This document shows positions 1 through 8,831 of a DNA stretch of 64,000 bases, piece after piece (within the stretch, counting starts at the first letter, position 1; each line of letters opens with the position of its first letter). Below the pieces are notes generated by a model that saw only the letters and a program-made list of their open reading frames with translations, searched no databases and had not been told where the DNA came from. The position numbers and the translations under genes are program-made. This stretch comes from Ensifer adhaerens (lineage in GTDB: Bacteria > Pseudomonadota > Alphaproteobacteria > Rhizobiales > Rhizobiaceae). The stretch lies in the NCBI RefSeq assembly GCF_020035535.1, contig NZ_CP083350.1, forward strand, positions 1,436,501-1,500,500, in the 5' to 3' direction.

Positions 1-205
1 CCTGAACCTTAAAGGTCGGTCCTGCGTAGGAGATCTCGAGCGCCGCGGCATCGGGAAGATTACTGACCAGGCTATTCGCCGCGGCAAGAGCGAGTGGGTC
101 CATCGCGCCGCTCAAGGGTACGCCAAGCCCCTGAAGACCCCATCGCCCGAGATCTTGTACAGTGGTGGAAAGCCCCGGCACATCTATGACGATCTTTGCC
201 TTCAC
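1..205 (-). CDS. pxpC: PxpC / KipA-like 5-oxoprolinase subunit C (partial)
   Basis: Only about the first 68 codons are in the window; the gene runs off the left edge. The predicted start is a GTG at 203-205 that overlaps the pxpB stop codon, implying translational coupling. The visible N-terminus contains the PGLSTTVQDLGRWG and SGAMDPLAL motifs typical of the AHS2/KipA family (biotin-dependent carboxyltransferase fold). In PxpABC this subunit works with PxpA and PxpB in ATP-dependent opening of 5-oxoproline to glutamate. It is the last visible gene of the caiB-pxpA-pxpB-pxpC arm. The identity is clear although only the start is seen. Confidence 0.85.
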   Translation of the reverse strand, partial: MKAKIVIDVPGLSTTVQDLGRWGLQGLGVPLSGAMDPLALAAANSLVSNLPDAAALEISYAGPTFKVQ

Positions 206-960
206 GCTCTCAAGAACCTTTCGCTTTCCGCGAAGAGGCGTCCCGTGGATCGCTCTTGCGATAACGCGGCATGCTCGCTCAGCGAAATCGGTTTGAAACG
301 TACCTTGTCACCGGGAGCAAGAAGGCTCGGCGGGGTGGCACGGTGGTCGAAGAATTGCAACGGGCAATTGCCGATAAGGTGCCACCCACCGGGGCTCACC
401 AGAGGATAGACGATGCTTAGTCGCATCGCGATGGCCAGGGAACCCTCGGGCACCCGAACTCTTGGCGTTGTCCGGCGCGGCAATTCCAATTCGCTCGGCA
501 GGTCGCCTATCAGCGCGCAACCGGGCAGAAAACCGAGAAAATAGACGGAATAGTCCTGCGCGCTGTGCAGATCGATGATTTGTGAGACAGACATGTTCAG
601 GCGATCGGCGACATCCGTGACGTCGGGCGCAAGCGTTTCGTCATAGCATGCAGGCAGCTCCCAGGTTCTGGGCTGTGTGTCGAGTTCGACTGGTGTGTCC
701 ATATGAACTACGATCGCATCGATTATCGTCAGCCCATCCGACACCAGCGGATCATATTGTACCAGGAGAGAGCGAAAGGACGGGACGAGATCCAGCACGC
801 CGGGGAGCTTTGCAGCCATCAGAATGGATCTGAGTTGGAGAACCGCTTCGCTGAGCTCGCGATCGACGCGGTCGCCAAATTCGACGACGACACCTGTGTC
901 TCCGGCGAGCAGAAAACGAGCCCTGCCGATCGTTCTCTCATATTGTTGGTGGACCGTCAT
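202..960 (-). CDS. pxpB: PxpB / KipI-like 5-oxoprolinase subunit B
   Basis: A 252-residue AHS1-family protein (allophanate hydrolase subunit 1, KipI). Diagnostic stretches are AGDTGVVVEFGD near residue 19, FLGFLPGCALIGDLP near 142, and YPLVSPGGWHLIGNCP with a following PGDKVRF toward the C-terminus. Family members form a complex with the KipA/PxpC subunit; with PxpA they hydrolyse 5-oxoproline in the cytosol. The start overlaps the end of pxpA by 4 bases and the stop overlaps the pxpC start, so the genes are probably co-translated. Length is normal for a stand-alone PxpB, in contrast to the PxpB-PxpC fusion encoded at 13525-15120. Confidence 0.9.
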   Translation of the reverse strand: MTVHQQYERTIGRARFLLAGDTGVVVEFGDRVDRELSEAVLQLRSILMAAKLPGVLDLVPSFRSLLVQYDPLVSDGLTIIDAIVVHMDTPVELDTQPRTWELPACYDETLAPDVTDVADRLNMSVSQIIDLHSAQDYSVYFLGFLPGCALIGDLPSELELPRRTTPRVRVPEGSLAIAMRLSIVYPLVSPGGWHLIGNCPLQFFDHRATPPSLLAPGDKVRFKPISLSEHAALSQERSTGRLFAESERFLRA

Positions 961-1724
961 GACACCCCTTTCAGGAAGGGGGCGATCAAAACGCCTTCAG
1001 CCTGTAAACGCTGGCGGACCGCCTTTGCCGCCTCAACCGCCGAGCGACTGTCGCCGTGCAGGCAGATCGTTTGCACTACCATCGGCACGAACGTGCCATC
1101 GATGGTGATCACCCCCTGTCCCGTCGCCAGTCTGAACGCCTGATCGGCAATGTCGTCGATATCGTCTATGACAGCACCGTCCTTATTTCTGGAGACGAGA
1201 AAGCCGTCCGGCTCATAACGTCGATCCGCGAAGCCCTCGACGGCGGTAGCCAGGCCAAAATCGTCAGCCGCCCTGAGCAATCGGGACCCCGGGGATGTCA
1301 CGACAACGAGGCTCGGATCGCATGCATGGGTTGCGCGGCAAATCGCGTCTGCGGCCGGCCCGTTCTTTTCCGCAAGCGTATACAGCGCGCCATGCGGCTT
1401 AACATAGCGGACCTTGTTGCCGGACAAGGCGGCCGCCGCCTGCAACGCACCGATCTGAACCGCGACCAATGCTTCGACCTCGGTTATTGACATCGGGATG
1501 ACGCGTCGGCCGAAACCGTCCCTATCGGAATAACCCGGGTGCGCCCCGATCGCCACTCCCCTGTCCCCGGCCATCCTGCACACACGAGCCATTGTCGACG
1601 GGTCCCCCGCGTGCATGCCGCAGGCGATGTTTGCCGATGACACAATGCTAAGGAGCGCGTCGTCGTCGGTCAGCAGGTAGGGGCCAAAGCCTTCCCCAAG
1701 ATCGGCGTTGAGATCGATCTTCAT
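957..1724 (-). CDS. pxpA: PxpA / LamB-YcsF 5-oxoprolinase subunit A
   Basis: A 255-residue LamB/YcsF-family protein starting MKIDLNADLGEGFG, with SSANIACGMHAGDP, GVAIGAHPGYSDRDGFGRR and YVKPHGALY, all hallmarks of the PxpA subunit of ATP-dependent 5-oxoprolinase. It probably provides the lactam-handling active site of the PxpABC complex. The start codon lies in an ATGA overlap with the end of the upstream CoA-transferase gene, so the whole left arm reads as one operon. A second PxpA is encoded at 15954-16718; the two share the family motifs but differ in many other positions, so they look like separately acquired paralogues, not a recent duplication. Confidence 0.92.
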   Translation of the reverse strand: MKIDLNADLGEGFGPYLLTDDDALLSIVSSANIACGMHAGDPSTMARVCRMAGDRGVAIGAHPGYSDRDGFGRRVIPMSITEVEALVAVQIGALQAAAALSGNKVRYVKPHGALYTLAEKNGPAADAICRATHACDPSLVVVTSPGSRLLRAADDFGLATAVEGFADRRYEPDGFLVSRNKDGAVIDDIDDIADQAFRLATGQGVITIDGTFVPMVVQTICLHGDSRSAVEAAKAVRQRLQAEGVLIAPFLKGVS

Positions 1725-2875
1725 TTACCGTTCTCCTGAGGCGCGTTCTTCGAAAACGCATCGGTGTCCGCGCCCAGTGTGCCGCTGCCTTTCACCGCTC
1801 CGCGCACTTCTCGATCGAGACGAAACACCGGACCCGATGTCCAGATTTCGCCAACGCCCTGATGAACGACTCGTTCGAATATGGCGCTTTCTTCGATGAG
1901 TCCGCCCGGTTTTCTCAAGGCATCGATCGTCTGATAGGGGTGCCAGCAGATGGCCGTCGGCTCAAAAAGGCTCGCAATGTCGTCCAGGTTGCGTGTTGCG
2001 AACCAGTCGGCAAAAACTGCGCATATCCTGTCCCGCGCCTTGAAACGATCGCCTTCCAGCTTGAAATCGAAACCCAATTCGGTTTCGAGTTCGGCAAAGG
2101 CCTGCATCGTCCCAGTGATCTTGCAAAGTTCCTGCCATTGCCGGGGCGTAAGCGCAACAACCATCAACCGGCGCCCGTCCGCGGTTTGAAAGTCATGTCC
2201 GAAGGTCCCGAAAATGTTGTTGCCGATAGCTTGGCGAACGCTGCCGCCGACCTCGGTTTCGCCCACAAAACCGAGGGTCGTCATCGCTGACAGCATGACA
2301 TCGGATAAGGCGCATTTGATCCAGGCACCTTGTCCCTCAAGCCGCCGCCGCCGTTCCGCGGCGACGATCGCCAGCGCGATGTGTAGCCCGGCAAGCATAT
2401 CCCAGGTCGGGAACGGTGAATTGATCGGCCCCGAAGTCGGGTCAGAGCCTGTGATCAGTGGTAATCCGGAGGCGGCATTGATAGTGTAATCGACGCCCGT
2501 GCGTCCACTCGGGAAGCCTTCCAGCGTCGCGAGAATGGTTTTCGGTCTCTCTGCAAGCAATGTGCCGTCGGTTAAGAATGCCGGCGAAAGATTGGTGATG
2601 ACGATGCCGTTGTCGCCGATGAGGTCAAGGACGAAAGCCTCACCTTCCGGCGTCCGCAGATCGGCGGTGACGGACCGTTTTCCGTGGTTCAGCCCGCTCC
2701 AGTAAATACTGCCGCCGTGGTCCGAGAGCGGCCATCGGCCATAGTCGACGCCGCCGCCTGGAGGATCTACGCGAATGACCTCGGCGCCAAGCTGCGCCAA
2801 GGTATTGCCGCATAGCGGCATGGCAACAAACGCTGAAATCTCAATGATCCGCAATCCGCTCAAGAGTTCGTACAT
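1721..2875 (-). CDS. Class III CoA transferase (CaiB/BaiF family)
   Basis: A 384-residue CaiB/BaiF-type CoA transferase: the N-terminus MYELLSGLRIIEISAF is followed by LAQLGAEVIRVDPPGG, then DLRTPEG and a GLPLITG stretch. Such enzymes move CoA from a donor such as succinyl-CoA to a carboxylic acid. A TTG-initiated reading at 2905 is possible, but the ATG at 2875 has AAGAAGG just upstream and matches the family start. First gene of the left arm, with a LysR-type box about 85 bp upstream. With the hydratase and lyase genes of the opposite arm it would make a C5-dicarboxylate (itaconate/mesaconate-like) activation and cleavage module; the actual substrate is inferred, not shown. Confidence 0.85.
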   Translation of the reverse strand: MYELLSGLRIIEISAFVAMPLCGNTLAQLGAEVIRVDPPGGGVDYGRWPLSDHGGSIYWSGLNHGKRSVTADLRTPEGEAFVLDLIGDNGIVITNLSPAFLTDGTLLAERPKTILATLEGFPSGRTGVDYTINAASGLPLITGSDPTSGPINSPFPTWDMLAGLHIALAIVAAERRRRLEGQGAWIKCALSDVMLSAMTTLGFVGETEVGGSVRQAIGNNIFGTFGHDFQTADGRRLMVVALTPRQWQELCKITGTMQAFAELETELGFDFKLEGDRFKARDRICAVFADWFATRNLDDIASLFEPTAICWHPYQTIDALRKPGGLIEESAIFERVVHQGVGEIWTSGPVFRLDREVRGAVKGSGTLGADTDAFSKNAPQENGK

Positions 2876-2956
2876 GCCACCCTTCTTTTGCATGAGGCCC
2901 GACAAAACCTACACCAAAAACACAAATGGCGATCATACCTGATGGTTTAACCAGCT

Positions 2957-2971
2957 ATGCCTAAAAGGCAG
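2957..2971. promoter_or_regulatory. LysR-type box upstream of the CoA-transferase/pxp arm
   Basis: ATGCCTAAAAGGCAG contains the inverted repeat TGCC-N5-GGCA and fits the T-N11-A LysR consensus. It lies between the end of the LysR gene and the CoA-transferase start. It differs only slightly from the site at 3961-3975 before the other arm, which makes a shared regulator likely. Confidence 0.6.
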
Positions 2972-2982
2972 AGCCCACACAG

Positions 2983-3933
2983 CTACGCGTCCGAATCCTG
3001 TTCTACCGCGCTCGGCCGGTACTCTCCTCTCAGAATTTCGGAGCGGATACAGTTGAGTGTCTCCACCTCGATCTGCTTGACTAGGGCACGGACGGTCCGG
3101 GTCACGGGTTTGTTGCGCGGTGTCGCGACCACGAGTAACGCCTCCATTCCTCGCTCCCGCACGATGCGTGCATCAAGCTGCTCCGCACGCACCTCAGCAT
3201 GCACGGCACCAAAGGGCAGAATGGCCGCGCCCGCGCCGGATGCGACCAGTTGGCGAATGGCCGGTACGGAATCGATTTCGAGGCGGACGTTCAGGGAAAT
3301 GCCACTATCCTTGGCGGCACGCTCAATCACGCGGCGCATGCCATTTTCCGGTCCTGGAAGAATAAGGCCGAGATGTCGGATTTCGTCCCACCCGGCGTCA
3401 TTCGTTCGCGCCTCACCGTTTCTCGGAGTGATCAGATAGAGATTTTCACGGATGAGGGGGCTGACGAGCAAGTCCCGCCGACGCCGGGCATCGTAAAGGA
3501 TTGCCAGGTCAAGCTGTCCCGCTTCAAGCATTTCACTCAAACTGCCGCTGAAACCTTCGCGGACGCGCAGGCGCGCATCGGGATATATTTTTGCAAACCC
3601 GATAGATAACGGCGCGCATAAAGTGGCACCGATCGACGGCGGCACCCCTAGAACAACAACCCCGTTTTCCTTGGCGGAATCCTCCTGGATCTCCTGGCTG
3701 ATCAGTGCCAGCTGTTCAAGAACCTGGACTGCCACCTCTTTTAGCTTGCTGCCGGACGGGGTTAGCGACACCCCGCGCCCATGCCTGTAGAACAGTTCGC
3801 TGCACAGCTCCTGTTCCAGTTGCCTGATCTGGCGGCTGAGCGCCGGCTGGGTCATCCCGAGGCTTTCGGACGCTCGCGACATGCTGCCGACTTCGGCCGC
3901 CTTCAGGAAGTAGCGAAGCTCGTCGAATTTCAT
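2983..3933 (-). CDS. LysR-family transcriptional regulator
   Basis: A 316-residue LysR-type regulator when started at the ATG at 3933 (MKFDELRYFLKAAEVGSMSR), preceded by GGGGGTG; an upstream in-frame extension to 4038 is not typical of the family. The winged HTH occupies about residues 1-60 (SLGMTQPALSRQIRQLEQEL), followed by an effector domain with VVLGVPPSIG and a typical two-lobe layout. It is transcribed away from the E1/aminotransferase arm and in the same direction as the CoA-transferase/pxp arm. Two matching LysR boxes, one before each arm, suggest it controls both. A LysR regulator is also found beside itaconate-degradation genes in Pseudomonas, but the effector here is unknown. Confidence 0.9.
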   Translation of the reverse strand: MKFDELRYFLKAAEVGSMSRASESLGMTQPALSRQIRQLEQELCSELFYRHGRGVSLTPSGSKLKEVAVQVLEQLALISQEIQEDSAKENGVVVLGVPPSIGATLCAPLSIGFAKIYPDARLRVREGFSGSLSEMLEAGQLDLAILYDARRRRDLLVSPLIRENLYLITPRNGEARTNDAGWDEIRHLGLILPGPENGMRRVIERAAKDSGISLNVRLEIDSVPAIRQLVASGAGAAILPFGAVHAEVRAEQLDARIVRERGMEALLVVATPRNKPVTRTVRALVKQIEVETLNCIRSEILRGEYRPSAVEQDSDA

Positions 3934-3960
3934 AAAGGGCACCCCCATTGCATTACATCC

Positions 3961-3975
3961 ATGCCCAAAAAGCAT
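3961..3975. promoter_or_regulatory. LysR-type box in the lysR/E1 divergent region
   Basis: ATGCCCAAAAAGCAT is an inverted repeat ATGC-N7-GCAT with T-N11-A spacing. It is placed 28 bp upstream of the lysR start and about 76 bp upstream of the E1 start. It closely matches the site at 2957-2971. Confidence 0.6.
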
Positions 3976-4050
3976 AACTGATAGAAGCTTCCTCCTAAAG
4001 ACAATTGCACGGATTTGAGGGACAAAAGCCGAACGCAACGGAAAAAATTC

Positions 4051-6726
4051 ATGTCGGCCGATCGCATTCTCTCATCGAGCCTCGGCTCTCTGCTCACGGG
4101 CGAAAATCTCGATTACCTCGAGCAATTGAGTGCCCGGTTCAAGCGGGACCCAAGCACCGTCGATCCCGTTTGGCACCTGGCTCTCAGCCTGCTCGACGAG
4201 CAGCCATTGCTTCCTTCGGCCCGGGCCGAAATCCGGCAGCGTCTGCGCCAGAGAGGGCACTTCGCCGCACTACTCGACCCGATCGCCGGGCGTGCTTCCG
4301 CCACGACACCTTCGCAACGCGCCGCATCGATCGCGCCGGGGGCCGAGGCGTCGGAGTATGCGGCTCTGGCGGATCTCTATTGTGGCAGCCTGGGGATCGA
4401 AACGGAGCATATCGACGACGAAGCATTGCGTAATTGGGCATACTTGGCAGTTGAGACCTATGAGGCTCAGTGGGTTGATCCTGTTGCGATCGGGCGGACC
4501 ATCATTGAGGCGAGCGAGTTCGAGCGCCTCATGCAAACAAAGTTCACGGCCAAAAAGCGTTTTGGTGCGGAAGGCGCAGAAGCTGTCGTGGTACTGTTGA
4601 AACGGATTTTATGGCGGCTTGCGGCCCAGGGCATTGACAAGGTCGTCATCGGGACGATGCATCGGGGCCGTCTAAACCTGCTCAGCAACGCCCTAGGACG
4701 CCCTTTGTCCCTGACCCTCGCAGAGTTTTCGGGCAAGCATCCTTTCGGCAACCAAACGGCCGCCGACGTGCCCTATCACCTTGGATGGCAAGGCGCAGTC
4801 GCTGTTGGCGATGGACGCCAGATTGCCATCGACCTTCTACCCAACCCCTCGCATCTTGAGGCCGTTAATCCCGTCGTTCTCGGCAAGGCGCGTGGATTGC
4901 AGGATATTTCCGTAGAAAAAATCGCGACCATCATGCTGCATACCGATGCCGCGGTTATCGGGCAGGGGTCGATTGCGGAACTTGTTCAGCTAACCGGCTT
5001 GTCGGGCTATTCCACCGGCGGCACCATTCATATCGTCATTAACAATCAGATCGGCTTTACGACCAATCCAACCGAAGCACGCACTTCAAAATACTGCACG
5101 GGCACCTTCAAGGCGACGGACAGTCTCATCCTGCACGCGAACGGCGACGTGCTGGACGCAGTCACGAAAGCCGCGGACATTGCTGCCGACTATCGTTGTT
5201 TGCACCGACGCGACAGCGTAATCGACCTCGTCTGCTACCGGCGCAACGGTCACAACGAGATTGACGAGCCCCGCTTCACGCAACCCGTTCTCTACCACTC
5301 TATCGACGGTCATCCACACCTCGCTGACATCTGCGCCAAAGATCTTGTCGACCGCGGGCTTACGACTGCCGATGTGATTGAAGGGTGGAAATCCGCCTAT
5401 GCCGATCATTTTCTGTCGGTCTTCGATACGGTCAAGAAAGATCTCGGCACACCAAAGGCTGTTCCCGAGCCTGTCATAGCGGTGCCGGCCGCGCCGGAAG
5501 ATACCGGCGTCGACATTGCCGACATTTCCAATCTTCTGCTCACATTGTCGGAACCGCCCGCGAATGTGCCGATAGATCGCCGACTTGAGCGGATCGTGCG
5601 CGGACGTGCGGACCTCATGCGGACGGGTATCAACTGGCCGACCGCCGAAGCGCTTGCGTTCTCGACCATCAACGCTGAAGGCGTACCCGTCCGATTGACC
5701 GGCCAGGATGTCGTGAGAGGCGCCTTCTCGCACCGACATTTCATGTTGACCGATGTCGATACCGGCGAGCAGCATCTCCAGATCGCGCGTGTGAATGCAA
5801 ACAGGCCGATGTTCGATGTTCGCAATAGTCCGCTTTCTGAATACGCGATTCTCGGCTTCGAATACGGCTACTCTCTCGCCCGCCCCGACTGCCTTGTCAT
5901 ATGGGAGGCGCAATTTGGAGACTTCGCTAACGGCGCACAGATCATCATCGATCAGTTCGTCTCTTCCGGTAGGGAAAAATGGAATATCGACAGCAATCTT
6001 GTTCTGATGCTGCCGCATGGTCTGGATGGGCAAGGACCTGAACACTCGTCCGCGCGCACGGAGCGGTTTTTACAGTTGAGTCAGCCGTTCAATCTCGACG
6101 TGGCCATGCCGAGCACCCCCGCCAATTATTTCCACCTGCTGCGCGCACAGGCAAAGCGAAGCGAAAAGCGTCCTCTGGTTATCATGAACACGAAAGCGCT
6201 CCTGAGACATCCCGCTGCCGTGTCTCCAATGGAGGCGTTCGGTGCCGCAACGACTTTCCTCCCGGTGATTACCAGCAAGCCCGCAAATAATCGGTCGGCA
6301 ACTTTGGTGATCTTCTGCAGCGGCAAGATTGCCTACGACCTCGAAGCGCGTCGTGACGAGCGCAACCTCCATCACGTTGCAGTGGTTCGCATCGAGCAGC
6401 TTGCGCCTTTCCCGGTTGCGGAATTGGTCGAAACATTGAAAAACCAGACATCGGCAGTGCCTGTTTTCCTCCAGGAAGAGCCGGAAAACATGGGAGCGCT
6501 CGATTACGTCCGCCCACGGCTGGAAGCCGTGTTGCGCGATGCCGGCTGGGACCTTCCGGTTTTGCGGGTTGTTGCGAGAAAGGCGTCGGCTTCGCCCGCA
6601 GGCAGTTTCCACGGACTGCATGAGCAGGATCAGTCGACCCTAGTCGACACGGCACTGCGGGGCGGTGATGCCGCCGTACCGCTGCAGCCGTTCGAGCAAA
6701 CGGTCCATTCCCAAGGAAGGCAATAA
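4051..6726 (+). CDS. Orphan 2-oxoglutarate dehydrogenase E1-like protein
   Basis: An 891-residue thiamine-diphosphate enzyme close in length and motif order to SucA/OdhA. It has the N-terminal E2-contact-like segment, MHRGRLNLLSN, FSGKHPFGNQ, LLPNPSHLEAVNPVV, HTDAAVIGQGSIAE, NNQIGFTTNP and the C-terminal ALLRHPAAVSP. I chose ATG 4051 because MSADRILSSSLGSLL aligns with the usual start; a TTG at 4015 would add 12 residues. The usual HMGFSSD-type motif reads HLGWQGA here. No E2 (succinyltransferase) or E3 gene is nearby, so it may borrow the housekeeping E2/E3, act as a 2-oxo acid decarboxylase, or perform a carboligation. First gene of the right arm, 2 bp before the aminotransferase gene. Confidence 0.88.
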   Translation: MSADRILSSSLGSLLTGENLDYLEQLSARFKRDPSTVDPVWHLALSLLDEQPLLPSARAEIRQRLRQRGHFAALLDPIAGRASATTPSQRAASIAPGAEASEYAALADLYCGSLGIETEHIDDEALRNWAYLAVETYEAQWVDPVAIGRTIIEASEFERLMQTKFTAKKRFGAEGAEAVVVLLKRILWRLAAQGIDKVVIGTMHRGRLNLLSNALGRPLSLTLAEFSGKHPFGNQTAADVPYHLGWQGAVAVGDGRQIAIDLLPNPSHLEAVNPVVLGKARGLQDISVEKIATIMLHTDAAVIGQGSIAELVQLTGLSGYSTGGTIHIVINNQIGFTTNPTEARTSKYCTGTFKATDSLILHANGDVLDAVTKAADIAADYRCLHRRDSVIDLVCYRRNGHNEIDEPRFTQPVLYHSIDGHPHLADICAKDLVDRGLTTADVIEGWKSAYADHFLSVFDTVKKDLGTPKAVPEPVIAVPAAPEDTGVDIADISNLLLTLSEPPANVPIDRRLERIVRGRADLMRTGINWPTAEALAFSTINAEGVPVRLTGQDVVRGAFSHRHFMLTDVDTGEQHLQIARVNANRPMFDVRNSPLSEYAILGFEYGYSLARPDCLVIWEAQFGDFANGAQIIIDQFVSSGREKWNIDSNLVLMLPHGLDGQGPEHSSARTERFLQLSQPFNLDVAMPSTPANYFHLLRAQAKRSEKRPLVIMNTKALLRHPAAVSPMEAFGAATTFLPVITSKPANNRSATLVIFCSGKIAYDLEARRDERNLHHVAVVRIEQLAPFPVAELVETLKNQTSAVPVFLQEEPENMGALDYVRPRLEAVLRDAGWDLPVLRVVARKASASPAGSFHGLHEQDQSTLVDTALRGGDAAVPLQPFEQTVHSQGRQ

Positions 6727-6727
6727 A

Positions 6728-7597
6728 ATGGCGAATGATTTTGCAGATCGCGACGGCTGGATCTGGGTGGACGGCGATATCGTTCCGTGGAGAGACGCGA
6801 AGTGCCACGTTCTGAATCACACCATGCATTATGCCAGCGGTATTTTCGAAGGCATTCGTGCGTATAACGGCAAGTCGTTCAAGCTCGACGAACATCTGGT
6901 CCGACTGGCTGAAAGTGCTCGTCTGCTCGGGTATGCGCTTCCCCATTCGCTAGAGGTGCTGAGGGCGGCGACGCAGACCGTCCTAGAGGCGAACGGACTC
7001 CGTGACGCCTATATCCGGCCCTTCGCCTGGCGCGGTTCGGAGCAAATGTCGGTTTCCGCACCCGCTTCCCGCATTCATGTTGCCATCGCTGCATGGTCGA
7101 TGCCGGCCTATTTTCAGAAAGACGGTGCGGAGGCAGGCGTCAAACTCGCTCTGTCTTCCTGGCAGAGGCAAGCTCCAACCATGGCGCCACTTCAGGCCAA
7201 AGCCGCCGGACTTTACATGGCCGGCACACTCGCCAAACATGCCGCCCTCGACGAGGGATATGACGACGCGCTCATGATGGATTGGCAAGGCAATGTCGCC
7301 GAAGCAACAGCCGCCAATATCTTCACAATGATCGACGGAACGCTTGTCACGCCGATTGCCGACGCGTTCTTGAACGGGATCACGCGCCAGACGGTCATCG
7401 AGATTGCCCGCAGCCGTGGTCTGACGGTCTCAGAAGAGCGTCTGCCCCTGGAAAAATTGCTTACTGCACAGGAGATTTTCGTTACCGGCACTGCGGCGGA
7501 GATTGTCCCGGTATCGCGTATCGGCTCCATGACCTTCAATTTAGGCCCTACGACGCGGGACCTGCTTGAAGCCTATCAGGCGCTGGTGCGCGCTTGA
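6728..7597 (+). CDS. Class IV PLP aminotransferase (branched-chain / IlvE-like)
   Basis: A 289-residue fold-type IV aminotransferase. The start ATG at 6728 has an AAGGAAGG ribosome-binding site and follows the E1 stop by one base. Motifs are VLNHTMHYASGIFEGIRAY, QAKAAGLYMAGTLAKH with the probable PLP lysine at about residue 158, EATAANIF, and ITRQTVIEIA. Family members exchange amino groups between branched-chain amino acids or glutamate and 2-oxo acids; D-amino-acid specificity also occurs in this fold. Beside the E1 gene it most likely supplies or removes the 2-oxo acid of the pathway. The substrate cannot be read from the sequence. Confidence 0.88.
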   Translation: MANDFADRDGWIWVDGDIVPWRDAKCHVLNHTMHYASGIFEGIRAYNGKSFKLDEHLVRLAESARLLGYALPHSLEVLRAATQTVLEANGLRDAYIRPFAWRGSEQMSVSAPASRIHVAIAAWSMPAYFQKDGAEAGVKLALSSWQRQAPTMAPLQAKAAGLYMAGTLAKHAALDEGYDDALMMDWQGNVAEATAANIFTMIDGTLVTPIADAFLNGITRQTVIEIARSRGLTVSEERLPLEKLLTAQEIFVTGTAAEIVPVSRIGSMTFNLGPTTRDLLEAYQALVRA

Positions 7598-7632
7598 CCT
7601 GGTCTGTCGAAACATTCCTTGGGAGCAAATCG

Positions 7633-8811
7633 ATGACGACATCCGGACGCAGGATCGTGATCGTTGGCGGCGGGGTCATGGGTAGCTCGACTGCGTATTT
7701 TCTTGCCAGTCGACCGGACAACGAAGATGAGATCATCGTCATCGAGCGCGACTCGACCTATGCAAAGGCTTCTTCGGCCCTGTCGGCTTCCGGCATGCGC
7801 CAGCAATTTTCCACGCCCGCTAATATCGATCTTTCCACATTCGGCGTCGACTTCCTGCGCAAGGCCTCGACGGTGCTTGCCCTGGGAGATGAGAAGCCGG
7901 ATGTCGGTTTTCACGAGAACGGTTACCTGTTGATCGCCGGACCTGCCGGAGAGCAGACTATGCGCGACAACCACCGTATCCAATTGGATCGCGGGGCAAA
8001 GAATGTCCTGCTGGAGCAGGATGAGATCCGGAGACGGTTTCCCTGGCTGTCGCACGACGGTATATCCTTGGCGTGTTTTGGGCTGGCCGGAGAAGGATGG
8101 TTTGACGGATACGGCCTTCTGCAAGGCTTCGTTCGCAAGGCCAAGGCGCTTGGTTGCACCTATGTCAGTGCAAAGGCAATTGGGTTTCTCGAAAAGGACA
8201 ACCGTATCCGGGGCGTCGAGCTCGAGGATGGATCCCAGATTTCTGGAGATACGTTCGTGCTCGCAGCTGGCTGCTGGTCGGCGCCGCTTGCGGCGTCGGT
8301 GGGGATCGATCTTCCGGTCAGGCCGCGTGTTCGAAGCGTGTTTTCCTTTTCCTGCCGCAGTCCGATCGACAAATGCCCCCTGGTCGTCGACAGTTCTGGT
8401 GTCTACTTCCGGCCAGAAGGGCAGGGTCAGTTCATCTGTGGCATCTCTCCCGATCCGGACCCGGACGACATGCCGCTCGAAGTCGATTACACGCAGTGGG
8501 ATGAAATCCTCTGGCCTGCGCTAGCGTCCCGCGTTCCGGCTTTCGAATCCATTAAGATGACGGGAGCCTGGGCTGGATATTACGAATTCAACACTTTCGA
8601 TCATAATGGGATCATCGGCGCTCATAGTGCGTTGCGAAACCTCGTTTTCGCAACCGGTTTCAGCGGCCATGGAATCATGCAGTCACCGGGTGTCGGCCTG
8701 AGTGTCGCTGAAATCATCCAGAATGGAATAGCGAGCACGATCGAGGTCTCGGCGCTCGGTTGGGCGCGCATTGAGGATAGAAAGCCCGTGATTGAAAGAA
8801 ATGTCATCTGA
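7633..8811 (+). CDS. FAD-dependent amine/amino-acid oxidoreductase (DAO family)
   Basis: A 392-residue DAO-family flavoprotein related to glycine/sarcosine oxidase and D-amino-acid dehydrogenases. The dinucleotide-binding signature VGGGVMGSSTAYFLA is near residues 11-25, and the C-terminal GFSGHGIMQSPGVG is typical of flavin-binding ends in this family. ATG 7633 follows a GGGAG ribosome-binding site; the longer reading to 7594 overlaps the aminotransferase gene. It likely oxidises a C-N bond of an amino or imino acid, producing a 2-oxo acid. It lies 35 bp after the aminotransferase gene and 20 bp before the SDR gene, inside the same operon. Confidence 0.85.
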   Translation: MTTSGRRIVIVGGGVMGSSTAYFLASRPDNEDEIIVIERDSTYAKASSALSASGMRQQFSTPANIDLSTFGVDFLRKASTVLALGDEKPDVGFHENGYLLIAGPAGEQTMRDNHRIQLDRGAKNVLLEQDEIRRRFPWLSHDGISLACFGLAGEGWFDGYGLLQGFVRKAKALGCTYVSAKAIGFLEKDNRIRGVELEDGSQISGDTFVLAAGCWSAPLAASVGIDLPVRPRVRSVFSFSCRSPIDKCPLVVDSSGVYFRPEGQGQFICGISPDPDPDDMPLEVDYTQWDEILWPALASRVPAFESIKMTGAWAGYYEFNTFDHNGIIGAHSALRNLVFATGFSGHGIMQSPGVGLSVAEIIQNGIASTIEVSALGWARIEDRKPVIERNVI

Positions 8812-8831
8812 ACGAAACAGAGGGAACGAAA

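Noticed and set aside
4015..4050. TTG start extending the E1 protein by 12 residues
   Set aside because: The internal ATG at 4051 matches the usual SucA start; the extra residues are not conserved-looking.
5086..6045. A 319-codon minus-strand open frame
   Set aside because: Antisense of the E1 gene; no ribosome-binding site or homology.
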